A stretch of DNA of 64,000 bases from Deroplatys truncata (GCA_030765065.1 CM060979.1:14661001-14725000), one strand, 5' to 3'. Shown: positions 11,354-22,439, counted from the stretch's first letter. Notes: generated by a model from the letters alone, not told the origin. Program-made: numbers and translations.

Positions 11354-11561
11354 ACAACCCTGCCAAGACATCCATGTCTCTAACAATAATACTGACGCAG
11401 CCGAGGCAAACATGAATATATAATATTAAAAGAAACAGTAAAAATACATTTGGGGCGAAAGCTACCGGAAACTGTTTACTATACGTGCGGTTGCAGCTAC
11501 TACTAGTTCGGTTCCCCAACAGTTGAAATATAATACAACTCCTTCAATACAAACTACTTCA

Positions 11562-11695
11562 AATTGACGCCCAAAGCGTGGTAAAAAAATAACGAAACAA
11601 TTCAACAAGTACAAATTGGCTCCCAAAACGTGGGGCAAATAACAATACAACGATACAAAACAACAACTTCAAATTGGCATCCATACGTGGAGCTA
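11562..11695 (+). other. three tandem primer-binding-like motifs
   Basis: Directly after LTR-B come TGACGCCCAAAGCGTGG (11564), TGGCTCCCAAAACGTGGGG (11617) and TGGCATCCATACGTGG (11675), spaced 53 and 58 bp. A-rich linkers that themselves look duplicated separate them. Each resembles the TGGCGCCCAACGTGGGG primer-binding site complementary to tRNA-Lys. Confidence 0.65.
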
Positions 11696-12102
11696 TTTAA
11701 AATTCATCTTCAATTTGTTATAAAAATGTTTGAATACCTTCCGGAATGTACGCGACGAAGGAACCAGACCTAAGGACGAAAATCTCATGGATCTTCCGAC
11801 AGGAGAATGCCTGAGACCGCAATGCGTTATCTGAGAAGAGTATTTGACGAAAAACATCCAACATATTCGCTGTGCGCCTTTTTTCTCTTCTCGAAAGTCA
11901 AGTCCGCGCTCAAAGGAACCAGGTTGTAGTCCGTGGGTGCATAAAAGCACAAGTAACGGTTGAACAGTATAACACAAGATGACCTGCAGCACTGCTTCTG
12001 ACAGGGGGGCAATTTGAATAGGGCAGCATAGGGACCGCATTGTAGGAAATAATATTACCTTTGACTGATTTGCTTTATTCAATAAAGTGTTAGAGCATGA
12101 AT
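11696..12102. other. unassigned; open frame on minus strand
   Basis: An open frame of 129 codons runs on the minus strand (12082 to 11693). I do not recognise the product, and it has no ordered domain motifs. Its orientation is opposite to the adjacent LTR-B/primer-binding unit, which argues against a simple gag frame. It could be unrelated repeat sequence. Confidence 0.3.
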
Positions 12103-12977
12103 ACTTTCTTTATTGTCCCACCTCGCATAGTAAACATAGGAAGTATTGCATTCCACCCTCAAATTTGATGTCGAGGTTTCACCGGAAATGCATGTTTTGA
12201 AGCACCTTGAAAAAAAACGCATTTTAGAAAAAATGTTATGTGTGTGTATTTGAACAGCATAATTTAAAAATTAAATATTGGATAAATACCAAACGTGGTA
12301 ATTAATTTCAGTATCTTGCAAAGATGCGATACGAGAATTTTCAAGAAAATCGCCTCAACTCCAACTATCCTTTACACAGAACATTTTTCGAAGTTTTAGG
12401 TTTTCGGAAAAAATGACTCCTAAAGGGTTTTGTTAAAACACCATATATTAAAGATATTTACATGGTAAATAAAATGTATATCTGGAGTTTTCTGGGAATA
12501 GCCTGTGAAGTCACCTTCATTCGGAAGGATATGCATATAATCTTCCACATAATTGAGGAACGTTAAGCGATAATCGAATACGTACTACACAAAAAATGTA
12601 AATCCCTTTAAAACACACAAATTATTTCAAATAACCCCTTTCGTGAATCAGCCATTTCCGAGGTATGCGATATTAATGGTTCGAATTATTCAATACTTAG
12701 CCATTCTTTTAAAGTCCTGGCGACATTCAGTTGTTTCTCACGATGTCATGGAAACAGTATGAAATTTTAAGGCAGCATATAGCGTCCAGTTGTTAAACAT
12801 TTGACTATCGCTGTTCTCTTTGTATCTATAACGAAATGTGTAATGTAGCTATTTCTGTAAAGGTTTATTTGCATTAAAATGAAGTGAATAGAAAAGTAAA
12901 CTTTCGTAAGAATAATTTGTATACCCACTAATAGGCGATAAAGAGTAGAGAAAGTCATATGAATGTAACACATCGGA
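12103..12977 (+). repeat. R element, full length, older subfamily
   Basis: Head ACTTTCTTTATTGTCCCACC; tail AGAGAAAGTCATATGAATGT. It belongs to the subfamily whose 3' half has GATGTCATGGAAACAGTATG and GTATCTATAACGAAATGTG. The GT tract is decayed. Confidence 0.85.
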
Positions 12978-13168
12978 ATTTCTTTTATTTTCTCAAAAAT
13001 TATTAATGAAATTATTATTGAAATACCATATGTTTGACATATTAACACTACACATAAAATGTATATCTTGAATACTCTGGGAATGGCCTTTAAAGACCTC
13101 TTCATTGTAAATGACTTGTATAATTGGCAAACTTTAAAAGATAGACCGAATCTTACTGCACAAAACAT
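12978..13168 (+). repeat. R element, internal fragment
   Basis: Middle of R only, from TTTTCTCAAAAATTATTAAT to CTTACTGCACAAAAC. It stops where an opposite-strand copy begins. Confidence 0.75.
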
Positions 13169-13922
13169 CTGATGTGTTACATTTACTTTACATTCTCTAC
13201 CCTCTGTTTCTTATTAGTAGCTATAAAAATTATTCTTACGAATGTTTATTTCTATCTAATCCATTTTAGTCCAAATAAACGTTTACAGAAACAGCTACAT
13301 TACACATTTCGTTATAGATACAAAGAGAACAGCGATAGTCAAATGTTTAACAACTGGACGCTATATGCTGGCCCTAAAATTCCATACTGTTTCCATGACA
13401 TCGCGAGAAACAACTGAATGTTCACAGGAGTTTGAAAGAATGGCTATGTATTGAATAATTCGAACCATTAATAACGGATATCTCGGAAATGGCTGACGCC
13501 ACGAAAAGAAAGTTACTCTTATAAATTGTGTTTTAAAGACATTTACACATTTTTTTATGTAGTACGTTTTCGTCTATCGCTTAAGGTTTACCAGTTATAC
13601 AAGATTATATAAAATTCCTTCCGAATGAAGAGGACTTCAAGTCTATTCCCGGAAAATTCAAAATATAGATTTTATTTTTCATTTAAATATATTTAATATT
13701 TGGTATTTTAATCAAAATCGTTGGAAGCATTTTTGAGAAAATAAAATTTTACGAAAAACATTCCATGTAAAGGGTATATAGGGCGAAGGGATTTTCTTGA
13801 CAATCATCGTGTAGCATCTTTGGAAGGTATTGATCACTTAGTTTGGTATTTATCCTAATTATCGTTTTTGACTTACCTATGGTATTCACAGGCACAGGCA
13901 GACACACACACGAAGCTTTACT
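13169..13922 (-). repeat. R element, older subfamily, reverse
   Basis: Starts at the 3' terminus (TCTGATGTGTTACATTTAC) and runs to the GT-tract region (GGCAGACACACACACGAAG). The 5' head is missing. It carries the GTATCTATAACGAAATGTG module in reverse. Confidence 0.82.
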
Positions 13923-13927
13923 AAAAA

Positions 13928-14829
13928 AAATCTGATGTGTTACACTCACATGAGTTTCCCTACTCTTGTACAAACTATTTTTACAAACGCTTATTCTCCA
14001 TCTACTTCATGTTAATCTAGATAAACATTTGCAGAGTCTATCTTATTGCTAATTTTCTTGTAGATGTAAGGGGAATATATATTTACAAGGGCAATATAGA
14101 AATACAGTAGCCTTTAAGCACATACATATCTCTTAATAGCTGGTTGCTAGGTGCAGCACCATTCCCTTTCCCACAGATTAATACTCTTTGCATATCCAAG
14201 ACAAAAAAATGAATAACGAATTCCCATTTGAGAAAATAAGTATTGAAAAATTTAAGGGAATAACAAGCAATATCTCGAAAATGGTTCACTCAACAAAAAA
14301 AATGTATATGACATAAATTGTGTATTTTAACGCGATCTACATTTTTTGTGTAGTAAAATTTTGTCTATCTCTTATGGTTTACCAGTTATGCAAAAGTCGT
14401 TCACAATGGAGAATACTTTTGGAGACATTCCCAGAAAATTCAAGATAAACATTTCATTTGTCATGAAAATATCTTAAACATATAATATTTTAATCAAAAT
14501 TGATAGAGCCATTTTTGAGATTATTAAAATTTTCGAAAAATCTTCTATGTAAAGGGTAATCTGGGGTGGGGGGATTTTCTTGAAAACCTTCGTGTCGCAT
14601 CTCTGGAAGATACTGAACCTAAATACCAAGTTTGGTGTTTATCCGACTGTTCGTTTCTGAGTTATGCTGTTCACACACAGACACAAACACACACACGGAC
14701 ATATTTCCAAAAATGCTTTTTTGGATTCAGGGGGTCTCAAAACATGTATTCCCGGTGAAATCTCGGTATCTAATTTTTGGGTGGAATACAATACTTCCCC
14801 TACTTACTATACGTAGTAGAGAAAGTAAT
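13928..14829 (-). repeat. R element, full length, reverse, variant 3' module
   Basis: From AATCTGATGTGTTACACTCA to TACGTAGTAGAGAAAGTA. It shares the TTAATCTGTGGGAAAG / GCTATTAAGAGATATG module with the copies at 6.5 kb and 20.9 kb. Confidence 0.92.
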
Positions 14830-15404
14830 AACGAATTCCCATTTGAGAAAATAAGTATTGAAAAATTTAAGGGAATAACAAGCAATATCTCGAAAATGGT
14901 TCACTCAAGAAAAAAAATGTATATGACATAAATTGTGTATTTTAACGCGATCTACATATTTTGTGCAGTAACATTTTGTCTATCTCTTATAGTTTACCAG
15001 TTATGCAAAAGTCGTTCACAATGGAGAATACTTTTGGAGACATTCCCAGGAAATTCAAGATATACATTTTATTTGTCATAAAAATATCTTAAACATATGA
15101 TATTTTAATCAAACTCGTTAGAGCCATTTTTAAGAAAATTAAAATTTTCGAAAAATGTTCCATGTAAAGCGTAATCTGGGGTGGGGGGATTTTCTCGAAA
15201 ACCTTCGTGTCGCATCCTTGGACTGTTCGTTTCTAAGTTATGCTGTTCACAGACAGACACACAGACACACACGGATATGTTTCCAAAAATGCTTTTTTTG
15301 GATTCAGGAGATCTCAAAACATGTATTTCCGGTGAAACCTCGGTATCGAATTTTTGGGTGGAATACAATGCTTCCCCTACTTACTATGCGTAGTAGAGAA
15401 AGTA
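14830..15404 (-). repeat. R short form in tandem with preceding copy
   Basis: Begins at ATAACGAATTCCCATTTGAG, immediately after the previous copy's head, and ends ATGCGTAGTAGAGAAAGTA. The unit lacks the whole 3' quarter of R. The same internal start recurs at 59.28 kb, and the same end point recurs at 53.37 kb. Confidence 0.9.
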
Positions 15405-15412
15405 AATATTTT

Positions 15413-15512
15413 ATTGTACACAGGGGGCCTCAAAAATTCATTCCGAAGAAATCTCGGTATTGAATTTTTGAGTGGATCGCAATACGTGCTATGTACATGG
15501 CAAAGAAAGTAA
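15413..15512 (-). repeat. R element, head fragment, diverged
   Basis: About 100 bp of the R head in reverse (GGGGGCCTCAAAAATTCATT to GGCAAAGAAAGTAAA). Confidence 0.7.
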
Positions 15513-15872
15513 AAATTATATATCTCTTTAAAGCACACAATTTATAAAACAAATGTTATAGTGCTAACCATTTCCGAGATATTATTTGTTATTGGTTTGA
15601 ATGCTGAAATACTTATACTCTTTTCAGTAGTAAGTCGCCATTCGTTTTCTCTCGTGGTCACGCAAATAGCATGTAATTTCCAAGGCCCTCCCCATAGCGA
15701 TCCAGTTTTTAAAAATCTGACTATCCCTCTATCTATTGTACCCTTGTACTATACTGAATGCTTAAATATGTAATGAAAGTTCGTCTTGATTAACAAGAGA
15801 TAACACAATAAGCTTTTGTTAGTAGAAGAGTGGGTAGAGAAAGTCATGTGAATGTATTACATAAAGTTTTTC
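15513..15872 (+). repeat. R element, 3' half, diverged
   Basis: From TCTCTTTAAAGCACACAATT to GTAGAGAAAGTCATGTGAAT. This ends the near-continuous R cluster that spans 12.1-15.9 kb. Confidence 0.75.
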
Positions 15873-16966
15873 TATCTGTTCTAAAGGTTACTTACAATTA
15901 AATAGGAGTGCCTGTAGTATTGGTAAGCTAAGAACTGTCTCGAAAAAAGAAAGAAAGCTAAATTAATGTGACTTGGCTTTATTTCGTTTTAAAGCTCACA
16001 GGAAAAATGACACCCTGGCTCTCTTAATATCGCCACACAAACCGACTGTGTGAAGTTTGCTTATGGAATAAATTGTTTTCGATCGCACGAAATGATTGAA
16101 TGCAAATAGCCCATGTGCACCTAGTTTTTGGTTTTCCGAACGTTTGTTTTGTGCCGTATTGGGGATGGATTCGCGGCTTAGCCAATTTAAAAAGAGAGAA
16201 GGGCCGAAACAAATCCCAAAATAAAAACAAATCTCGCGCAGTAGCTAGCAGGAAGAATAAATAGGAAAGACAAGAGAGAAGAGGAGAGCCGGTTTACACT
16301 TGGTGACGACGGTGGTGGTCATACAATCTGGAGCGATAGCGGTGAGCGTCGCATGGCGTCCCGTCGCGTCGCATCATGCATTTAGATGGAGTCATTTGCT
16401 GCTGGGTGCTACCGCCGACTACAGGGATGCACAAAATATCGTCACGATACCTTTGTGCTACGCCAGAAATGTGCCTCATAGGGACAGTTTATTGTTGCTG
16501 ACAGAACTTTAACAGATATTCTGTAGTCGAGAGCAGGGGCGGCCATTCCTAGGCCCGCGGGATAAGTAATGATCCGTCAAGATATTTTGAATGGCCTACC
16601 GATGGCTCAAGTCTTCCTCTTTCGAATCTGAAAGGAGTAACATAGTTTTATTCATAAATGCATTTACTTTTCATAATCTGAGATTCATAAATACTCCCCA
16701 TCCTTTAAAATGGAAACAACACAGTGCTTTTCTTTCACACTGTGGCCAACGCACGGCCGCTACATTTCGGACTCCCGCCGAAACAGCTATAATATCCCCG
16801 CAACCGCCTCACATTGTCATAGTTACAGTTACAATGGTAATAAGCACATACCTTATCACAAGAGATTTTGAAAATATTTTGCTATTGCTGGTATCTTCTC
16901 AGGAAATGTTCATTCACACTCGAGAGTCCAATATCCGAAGTTGATCGGATTTATCGCCTGATGTAT
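15873..16966. other. unassigned, locally GC-rich
   Basis: About 1.1 kb without R motifs. The part at 16280-16560 is richer in GC and CpG. Open frames of up to 117 codons (16591-16944, plus) have no recognisable motif. I see no splice-supported exon structure or promoter. Confidence 0.35.
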
Positions 16967-17797
16967 TTTTACTTTCTCTACTCGTATAGTAAGTAGGGGA
17001 AGTATTGTATTCCACCCAAACATTTGATACCGAGATTTCACCGGAAATATATGTTTTGAGACCCCTGAAACCAAAAAAAGCATTTTTGGTAACATGTCCG
17101 TGTGTGTGTCTATGAACAGCATAACTCAGAAACGAACAGTCCGATAAACACCAAACTTGGTATTTAGGTTCAGTATCTTCCAGAGATGCGACACGAAGGT
17201 TTTCAAGAAAATCTCCCCACCCCAGATTACCCTTTACATGGAACATTTTTCGAAAATTTTAATTTTCTCAAAAACGGCTCTAACGATTTTAATTAAAATA
17301 TCATATGTTTAAGACATTTTCATGACAGATGAAATGTATATCTCGAATTTTCTGGGAATGTCTCCAAAAGTATTCTTCATTGTGAACAACTTTTGCATAA
17401 TTGGTAAACCATAAGAGATAGACAAAATTTTACTCCACAAAAAATGTAGATCGCGTTAAAATACACAATTTATGTCATACATTTTTGTGTTGAGTGAACC
17501 ATTTTCGAGATATTGCTTGTTATTCCCTTAAATTTTCTATTTACTTTTTCTCAAATGGGAATTCGTTATTCATTTTTTTGTTGTGGTAATGAAAAGAGAA
17601 TGGAATGCTTCACATAGCAACCAGTTCTTAAAATATTTGACTATCGCTTAAAGCCTACCAATTCCCCTTGCATCTACAAGAAAATTAGCAATAAGATTAA
17701 CATCTCGATTAACATGAAGCATATAGAGAATAAGCGTTTGTAAAAATAGTTTATACAAGAGTAGGGAAAGTCATGTGAGTGTAACACATCAGATTTT
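16967..17797 (+). repeat. R element, full length
   Basis: Head ACTTTCTCTACTCGTATAGT, tail CATGTGAGTGTAACACATCA plus a T-run. The GT tract is short. A typical young-subfamily copy. Confidence 0.93.
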
Positions 17798-18530
17798 TTT
17801 TAAAAAACTGATACTAATTTTAATTAAAAATCCAATGTTAAGATATTTTCATGATGCATTTCTTAAATTTTCTACGAATAACCTGTTAAGTCCTTTTCAT
17901 TCTAAATTACTTTTGTGAAATGTATTTTTTATCGTGGTATTAACCATTTTCGGGATATTCTTTGTTATTACTTTGAATTTTTAAATACTTTATACTTTCT
18001 GTATTTCAGAGATTTCACCGGAAATACATGTTCCCCTGAAAGCAAAAGAGAAGATTTTTAGAAAAGATATGCGCCCGCGTCTATGAACAGGTCACTCAAA
18101 AACGAAATGTGGGATCAATAACACACGTGGTATTTACGTATGCGATACGATTTTCAACAAGATACCTATCACAGCTAGCCTTCAAATAGGGAAATTTTTA
18201 ATTCTTTTTTATTTTCTTATCAAGGGCTCTAACGACTTTGATTAAAATACCATATATTTAGGGTAGTTGCTGACAAATAAAATGTATATCTTTTATTTTC
18301 CGGAAATAGTCTGTGAAGTCCTGTTTATTCTGAATGACTTTTATATAACCTTTAAACTCTAAGAAATACACAAAATTTTACAACTCAAGGGCTCGTTATA
18401 ACAGACAATTTATAGAAAATATTTTTTGTGGTATTAACCATTTTCAAGAATTTTTTACTATTTGTTTGAATTTTCAAGTGGTTAGTAGGTATTCATATTT
18501 TCTAGTGGTCATGCAGGGTAAATAGAATTT
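17798..18530 (+). repeat. R element, old rearranged copy
   Basis: Contains R segments out of the usual order: first a middle segment (AATTTTAATTAAAAATCCAA onward), then, from about 18005, a head-side segment (GAGATTTCACCGGAAATACA), and again the middle. It looks like two overlapping fragments joined. The 3' terminus is absent. Confidence 0.6.
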
Positions 18531-18721
18531 CTTTTGAGTACTGGTGCTGGAGGAGAGACTGTACAAGTCCTGTGTTCAACTCCCCAGCGAGTGAACCATA
18601 CGGAACAACTGGCTACGTCAAGAAGGAAAGTGAAGTGACAGTGTGAGCTCTCGGTGAGGTTGAAGCAGATAAAAACAGCGAAGTGACACTGAGAACATTG
18701 AAAAACTGGACAAGTCGCAGT

Positions 18722-19249
18722 GTTAATTAAAGACCTAGGGAGATGACTTCGCGTAAACGCGTGAGGATCGCATTCGGCAGGTCCCGGGTTCACTTCCCAC
18801 CGGGGCGGCCACTCTGACCATGTTTTTTTTTTCGTGGTTTCCCCTGGTCCGTTCTACCACGAATTGCCTGTCCATCGTTTTCTATCACCCGTTTCAGGTT
18901 TGAAGGACCAGGCGATGGCTTTCGGTGTGTTGCGGCTGGGCAGTGGAGGTGGGCTTTGTAAAGATTTCTCCCTGGCGTAGATTGAATTACTGATGAATCC
19001 ACTTTCTGGTGCGGCATCCCTCGGGCTCCAGGGGCTTGTGGGCGTAGGATGCGTTCAATCTGGAAATGTTAGGTACCCCGTCCTGAGCTTACGTAAAGCG
19101 TCGTCCGGATCTGATCGCCTTCCGGATCCCCCTCATCCCTTACAGGGGTCATGTTAAAAGCACAAAAAGCCACAATGGCGTACGTAGACCGCTCTGCCCC
19201 GGTTTCGGGGCCTCGTCCGTGATATGTACTACTATTCCGTTAATTTAAA
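18722..19249 (+). mobile_element. SINE-2 copy (about 507 bp)
   Basis: tRNA-derived SINE with a B-box-like GGGTTCACTTCCCACCGGGG, then CACTCTGACCATG, a T-run and TCGTGGTTTCCCCTGG. The 3' part is CTGGAAATGTTAGGTACCCC, AAAAGCACAAAAAGCC and GCTCTGCCCCGGTTTCGGGG. Imperfect flanking repeats GTTAATTAAA (18722-18731) and GTTAATTTAAA (19239-19249) are the likely target duplication. Two other full copies (24.1 kb plus, 32.4 kb minus) confirm the length and order. Confidence 0.85.
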
Positions 19250-19334
19250 AATGCGTGTGTTAATACTATTATTTATGAATCTTAAATAAACGAATAAATA
19301 TCGCTAAGGCGGGATGAATGCAGGGGTTACGATT

Positions 19335-20216
19335 GAAGAAGTTGTATTTTATTTCGACTGTTGGGGAGCCGAACTTGAAGTAGTTGCAACTGCACGTATG
19401 GTAAAAAGTTTCCGGTGGCGTTTGACCCAAATATTTAAAAAACATTAACTTTGTAATTTTGACTGTTTCTTTAAACATTATATATTTATGTTTGCCTCGG
19501 CTGCGTCAGTATTTGTTTTTAGAGACATGAATGTCTTAGCAGGAAGTGGTGCGACTGAAAAATGTAGGCTTACACAGATTATAATTTTACTTCACTCCTT
19601 TTATTAATGCTTCACACGATTTAAATAACACTTCACTGATATTGTGAGAGCTATGAGATGTTTTTTTGTTAATTACTTGCACTTTTTAACACGTAAACTA
19701 TTTTTGTCTCACACTGAATACGTATTATACTTCTTGAGGACGCGTCTCGCGTCCGGTTATCAACACTGCCTACAAGCAACTGACTTCTGAATTTGTAAAT
19801 TTTGCTCCATTTTAGTTTCTGATTGGCTAATCCTAGTCCAATAGAATAGCTTCATTTAACTAAAGCTTTTTCTGGTTGTTGATTGGCTATTTTATAAGCT
19901 GTCACAAAAATTACATTATTGCTTCCAAGAATTACAAGTTGTATTGTTAAACCTTCAAATTCATTATTGCCTCAAGGTTACCTCATTGTTAGCAATTTTA
20001 ACCTATTATTCTCACAGCTCCTACATTATTAAATTACGTAATACATTCAGATAACATTATTACACATGTATACAACAGTATAAACATATATAATGACTGT
20101 AATATACACATTTTATATATTGTTACATACACATATTGTTTTAAGGCGGGCTGTTATTGAATTTATATATTATATAATTAGCCTGAAATCATTTAAAAGT
20201 TAAAAATACTGCCTCA
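19335..20216 (-). mobile_element. LTR-B copy, truncated
   Basis: Minus orientation, from TGAGGCAGTATTTTTAAC at 20216 down to CTTCTTCAATC near 19335, where it is cut about 20 bp before the expected end. It keeps the TTTATAAGC/CCAATC segment and the polyadenylation region (CCTTTTATTAATGC on the plus strand). No primer-binding motif follows. Confidence 0.8.
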
Positions 20217-20611
20217 CGATTTAGCATAAAAACATATTGCACCTGCATAAAATGCTTCTCTATATATAGTAAACGGAAAGCATATAGTTATAACTTTAAG
20301 GAGTTACTTAAACAGAATATGCTTACATTCAGCGTATTCCAGTTAGTAATCTCTAAATTTCCGTCTTTTATGGTCATTTCCCTTCTCGGTTATAATAATT
20401 TGTGATCCACCATAACAGAAATATCAGGGGATCTTTTCTGGTATTAGGGAGAGCACCCTACGTCAAGTTCCCACCCTCGGATGAAACTTTTCTCCTGGAT
20501 TTGTCCAGGTTATGGGAAATACAATATCGCGAGAAAATTGGTGGGATAACGGAGGTGAAAAATCCCTATGAAGAAAGTCAGCATTAACAGCCGTGGTCCA
20601 TCGTGCTTATT
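20217..20611. other. unassigned spacer
   Basis: A 61-codon open frame (20402-20587, plus) starts with a plausible ATG context but has no known domain. Nothing else recognised. Confidence 0.35.
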
Positions 20612-20930
20612 AGACCAGCTACATAGTAGGTGCAGAAGGTATTGCATTCCAATAAAAAATTGGATACTGCGATTTCACAGAAATACATGTTTTGAGGCCC
20701 TCTAAACCCAAAAATGTATTTTTAGGGAAAGACCCGTGCGTGTGTATCGGTGAACACCATAACCCAAAAACTAAAATTCGGATAAATACCAAACTTGGTA
20801 TTTGGGTTCAGTGTCTTCGAAAGATGCGGTACGAAAACCTTCAGGAAAATTCCGTCCACCACAGGCTACCCTTTAGATGGAACATTTTCCGAAACTTTTG
20901 ATTTTCTAAAAAATAGCTCTAACGATTTTT
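20612..20930 (+). repeat. R element, 5' part, old copy split by a younger R
   Basis: Diverged head (CTACATAGTAGGTGCAGAAG) through AGCTCTAACGATTTTT, where the next R copy begins. The likely continuation is at 21833-22062. Confidence 0.75.
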
Positions 20931-21832
20931 ACTTTCTCTACTACGTATAGTAAGTAGGGGAAGTATTGTATTCCACTCAAAAATTTGATACCGAGATTTC
21001 ACCGGAAATACATGTTTTGAGACCCCCTGAATCCAAAAAAAGCATTTTTGGAAACATGTCCGTGTGTGTGTCTGTGTGTCTGTCTGTGAACAGCATAACT
21101 CAAAAACGAACAGTCGGATAAACACCAAACTTGGTATTTAGGTTCAGTATCCTCCAGAGATGCGACACGAAGGTTTTCAAGAAAATACCCCACCCCAGAT
21201 TACCCTTTACATGGAACATTTTTCGAAAATCTTAATTTTCTCAAAAATGGCTCTAACGATTTTGATTAAAATATCATATATTTAAGATATTTTCATGGCA
21301 AATAAAATGTATATCTGGAATTTTCTGGGAATATCTCCAAAAGTATTCTTCATTGTGAACTACTTTTGTATAACTGGTAAACCATAAGAGATAGACAAAA
21401 TGTTACTACACAAAAAATGTAGATCGCGTTAAAATACACAATTTATGTTTTATACATTTTTTGTTGTTGAGTGAACCATTTTCGAGACATTGGTTGTTAT
21501 TCTCTTAAATTTTTCAATAGTTATTTTCTCAAATGGGAATTCGTTATTCATTTTTTGTCTTGGATATGCAAAGAGTATTAATCTGTGGGAAAGAGAATGG
21601 TGCTGCACCTAGCAACCAGCTATTAAGAGATATGTCTATGCTTAAAGACTACTGTATTTCTATATTGCCCTTGTAAATATATATTCCCCTTACATCTACA
21701 AGAAACTTAGCAATAAGATAGAGTCTGCAAATGTTTATCTCGATTAACATGAAGTAGATGGAGAATAAGCGTTTGTATAAATAGTTTGTACAAGAGTAGA
21801 GAAAGTCATGTGAGTGTAACACATCAGAATTT
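20931..21832 (+). repeat. R element, full length, inserted in an older R
   Basis: Has perfect 12-bp subterminal inverted repeats: ACTTTCTCTACT (20931-20942) and AGTAGAGAAAGT (21795-21806). The stem-loop ATGTG/CACAT and CAGA plus a T-run follow. It belongs to the TTAATCTGTGGGAAAG subfamily. Old R sequence on both sides shows R inserting into R at a T-run. Confidence 0.93.
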
Positions 21833-22062
21833 TTTTTCAATACTATGCCACTCTTATAAGTCCTGTAGATTGTCAGTTTCTCGCGCAGTCATGCAAAGAG
21901 TATGGAATTTTAAGGCCAACATAAATAAATGTGTAAGACAGCTATTTCTGTACAGTTTTAACTTGATTAAACTGAATTAGATAGAAAAATAGACCTTACT
22001 AAGAAAAACTTGTAGGTAACGATAGAGGTTAGAGAAAGTTATGTGAATGTAATACATAAGAC
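21833..22062 (+). repeat. R element, 3' part of the split old copy
   Basis: From CAATACTATGCCACTCTTAT to AGAGAAAGTTATGTGAATGT. About 330 bp of the expected middle is missing between this and the 5' part, so the split involved a deletion or these are two separate fragments. Confidence 0.7.
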
Positions 22063-22129
22063 ATTCTTTATGTTCCATTTATCTTCTGCCTTTAACATAT
22101 AAGGTCTAATCTGTAATGATGTTCAGTTG

Positions 22130-22335
22130 CTTAACTAGTGTGTGTGTGTGTGTTTGGGTTTTCTTTATAAGTATAAAATTCACACACACACACATTCACA
22201 CTGATACTTCCAGACTCTAGGGAGGAAGGGGAATAATCCTGGCTAAAGAAACATTCCCGCCCTGAGCCGGGAAACCAAACTGGGACCACTGGATCAGAAG
22301 CTAGTATACTAACCACCACCACAGAGGCAGTCCCA
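22130..22335 (-). mobile_element. SINE-3 copy (tRNA-derived), TG-repeat tail
   Basis: On the minus strand the head reads CTCTGTGGTGGTGGTTAGTA, then GTTTGGTTTCCCGGC (B-box-like), CTAGAGTCTGGAAGTATCAG and a TG-repeat tail that reappears after a short unique segment. Same family as 7.85 kb. Confidence 0.75.
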
Positions 22336-22439
22336 CAAATATTAAAACTGAAGTCAGTATTGTTCGAAGTAAATCAGACACCCAAGATTGCATAAGGCGA
22401 AAAAACAAGAGACAATAAAGGTTCTCCCTGGTATAAATC

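Larger units (their letters stand above)
9808..11561 (+). mobile_element. LTR-B copy, interrupted by a solo LTR-A
   Basis: Starts TGAGGCAGTATTTTTAAC and ends ACTACTTCA at 11561; about 842 bp once the 912-bp insertion (10442-11353) is removed. It carries TTTATAAAATAGCCAATC (TATA/CCAAT-like, near 10085) and TTAATAAAAGGAG as a polyadenylation signal near 10385. A lysine-type primer-binding motif follows at 11564, so it reads as a 5' LTR in plus orientation. Its first 15 bp equal those of LTR-A, so the two LTR families are related. Other copies are at 19.3 kb and 53.6 kb. Confidence 0.8.

Noticed and set aside
12103-15872. CRISPR-like or regularly spaced array
   Set aside because: The repeats are long transposable-element copies of unequal length on both strands, without short spacers; the organism is a eukaryote.
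18732-18812. Functional tRNA gene
   Set aside because: The B box is good, but the head continues into the SINE-2 body, does not fold into a full cloverleaf by eye, and is shared by three SINE copies. The same holds for the heads at 4.4, 8.0, 22.3, 24.1, 32.7, 50.4 and 61.1 kb.
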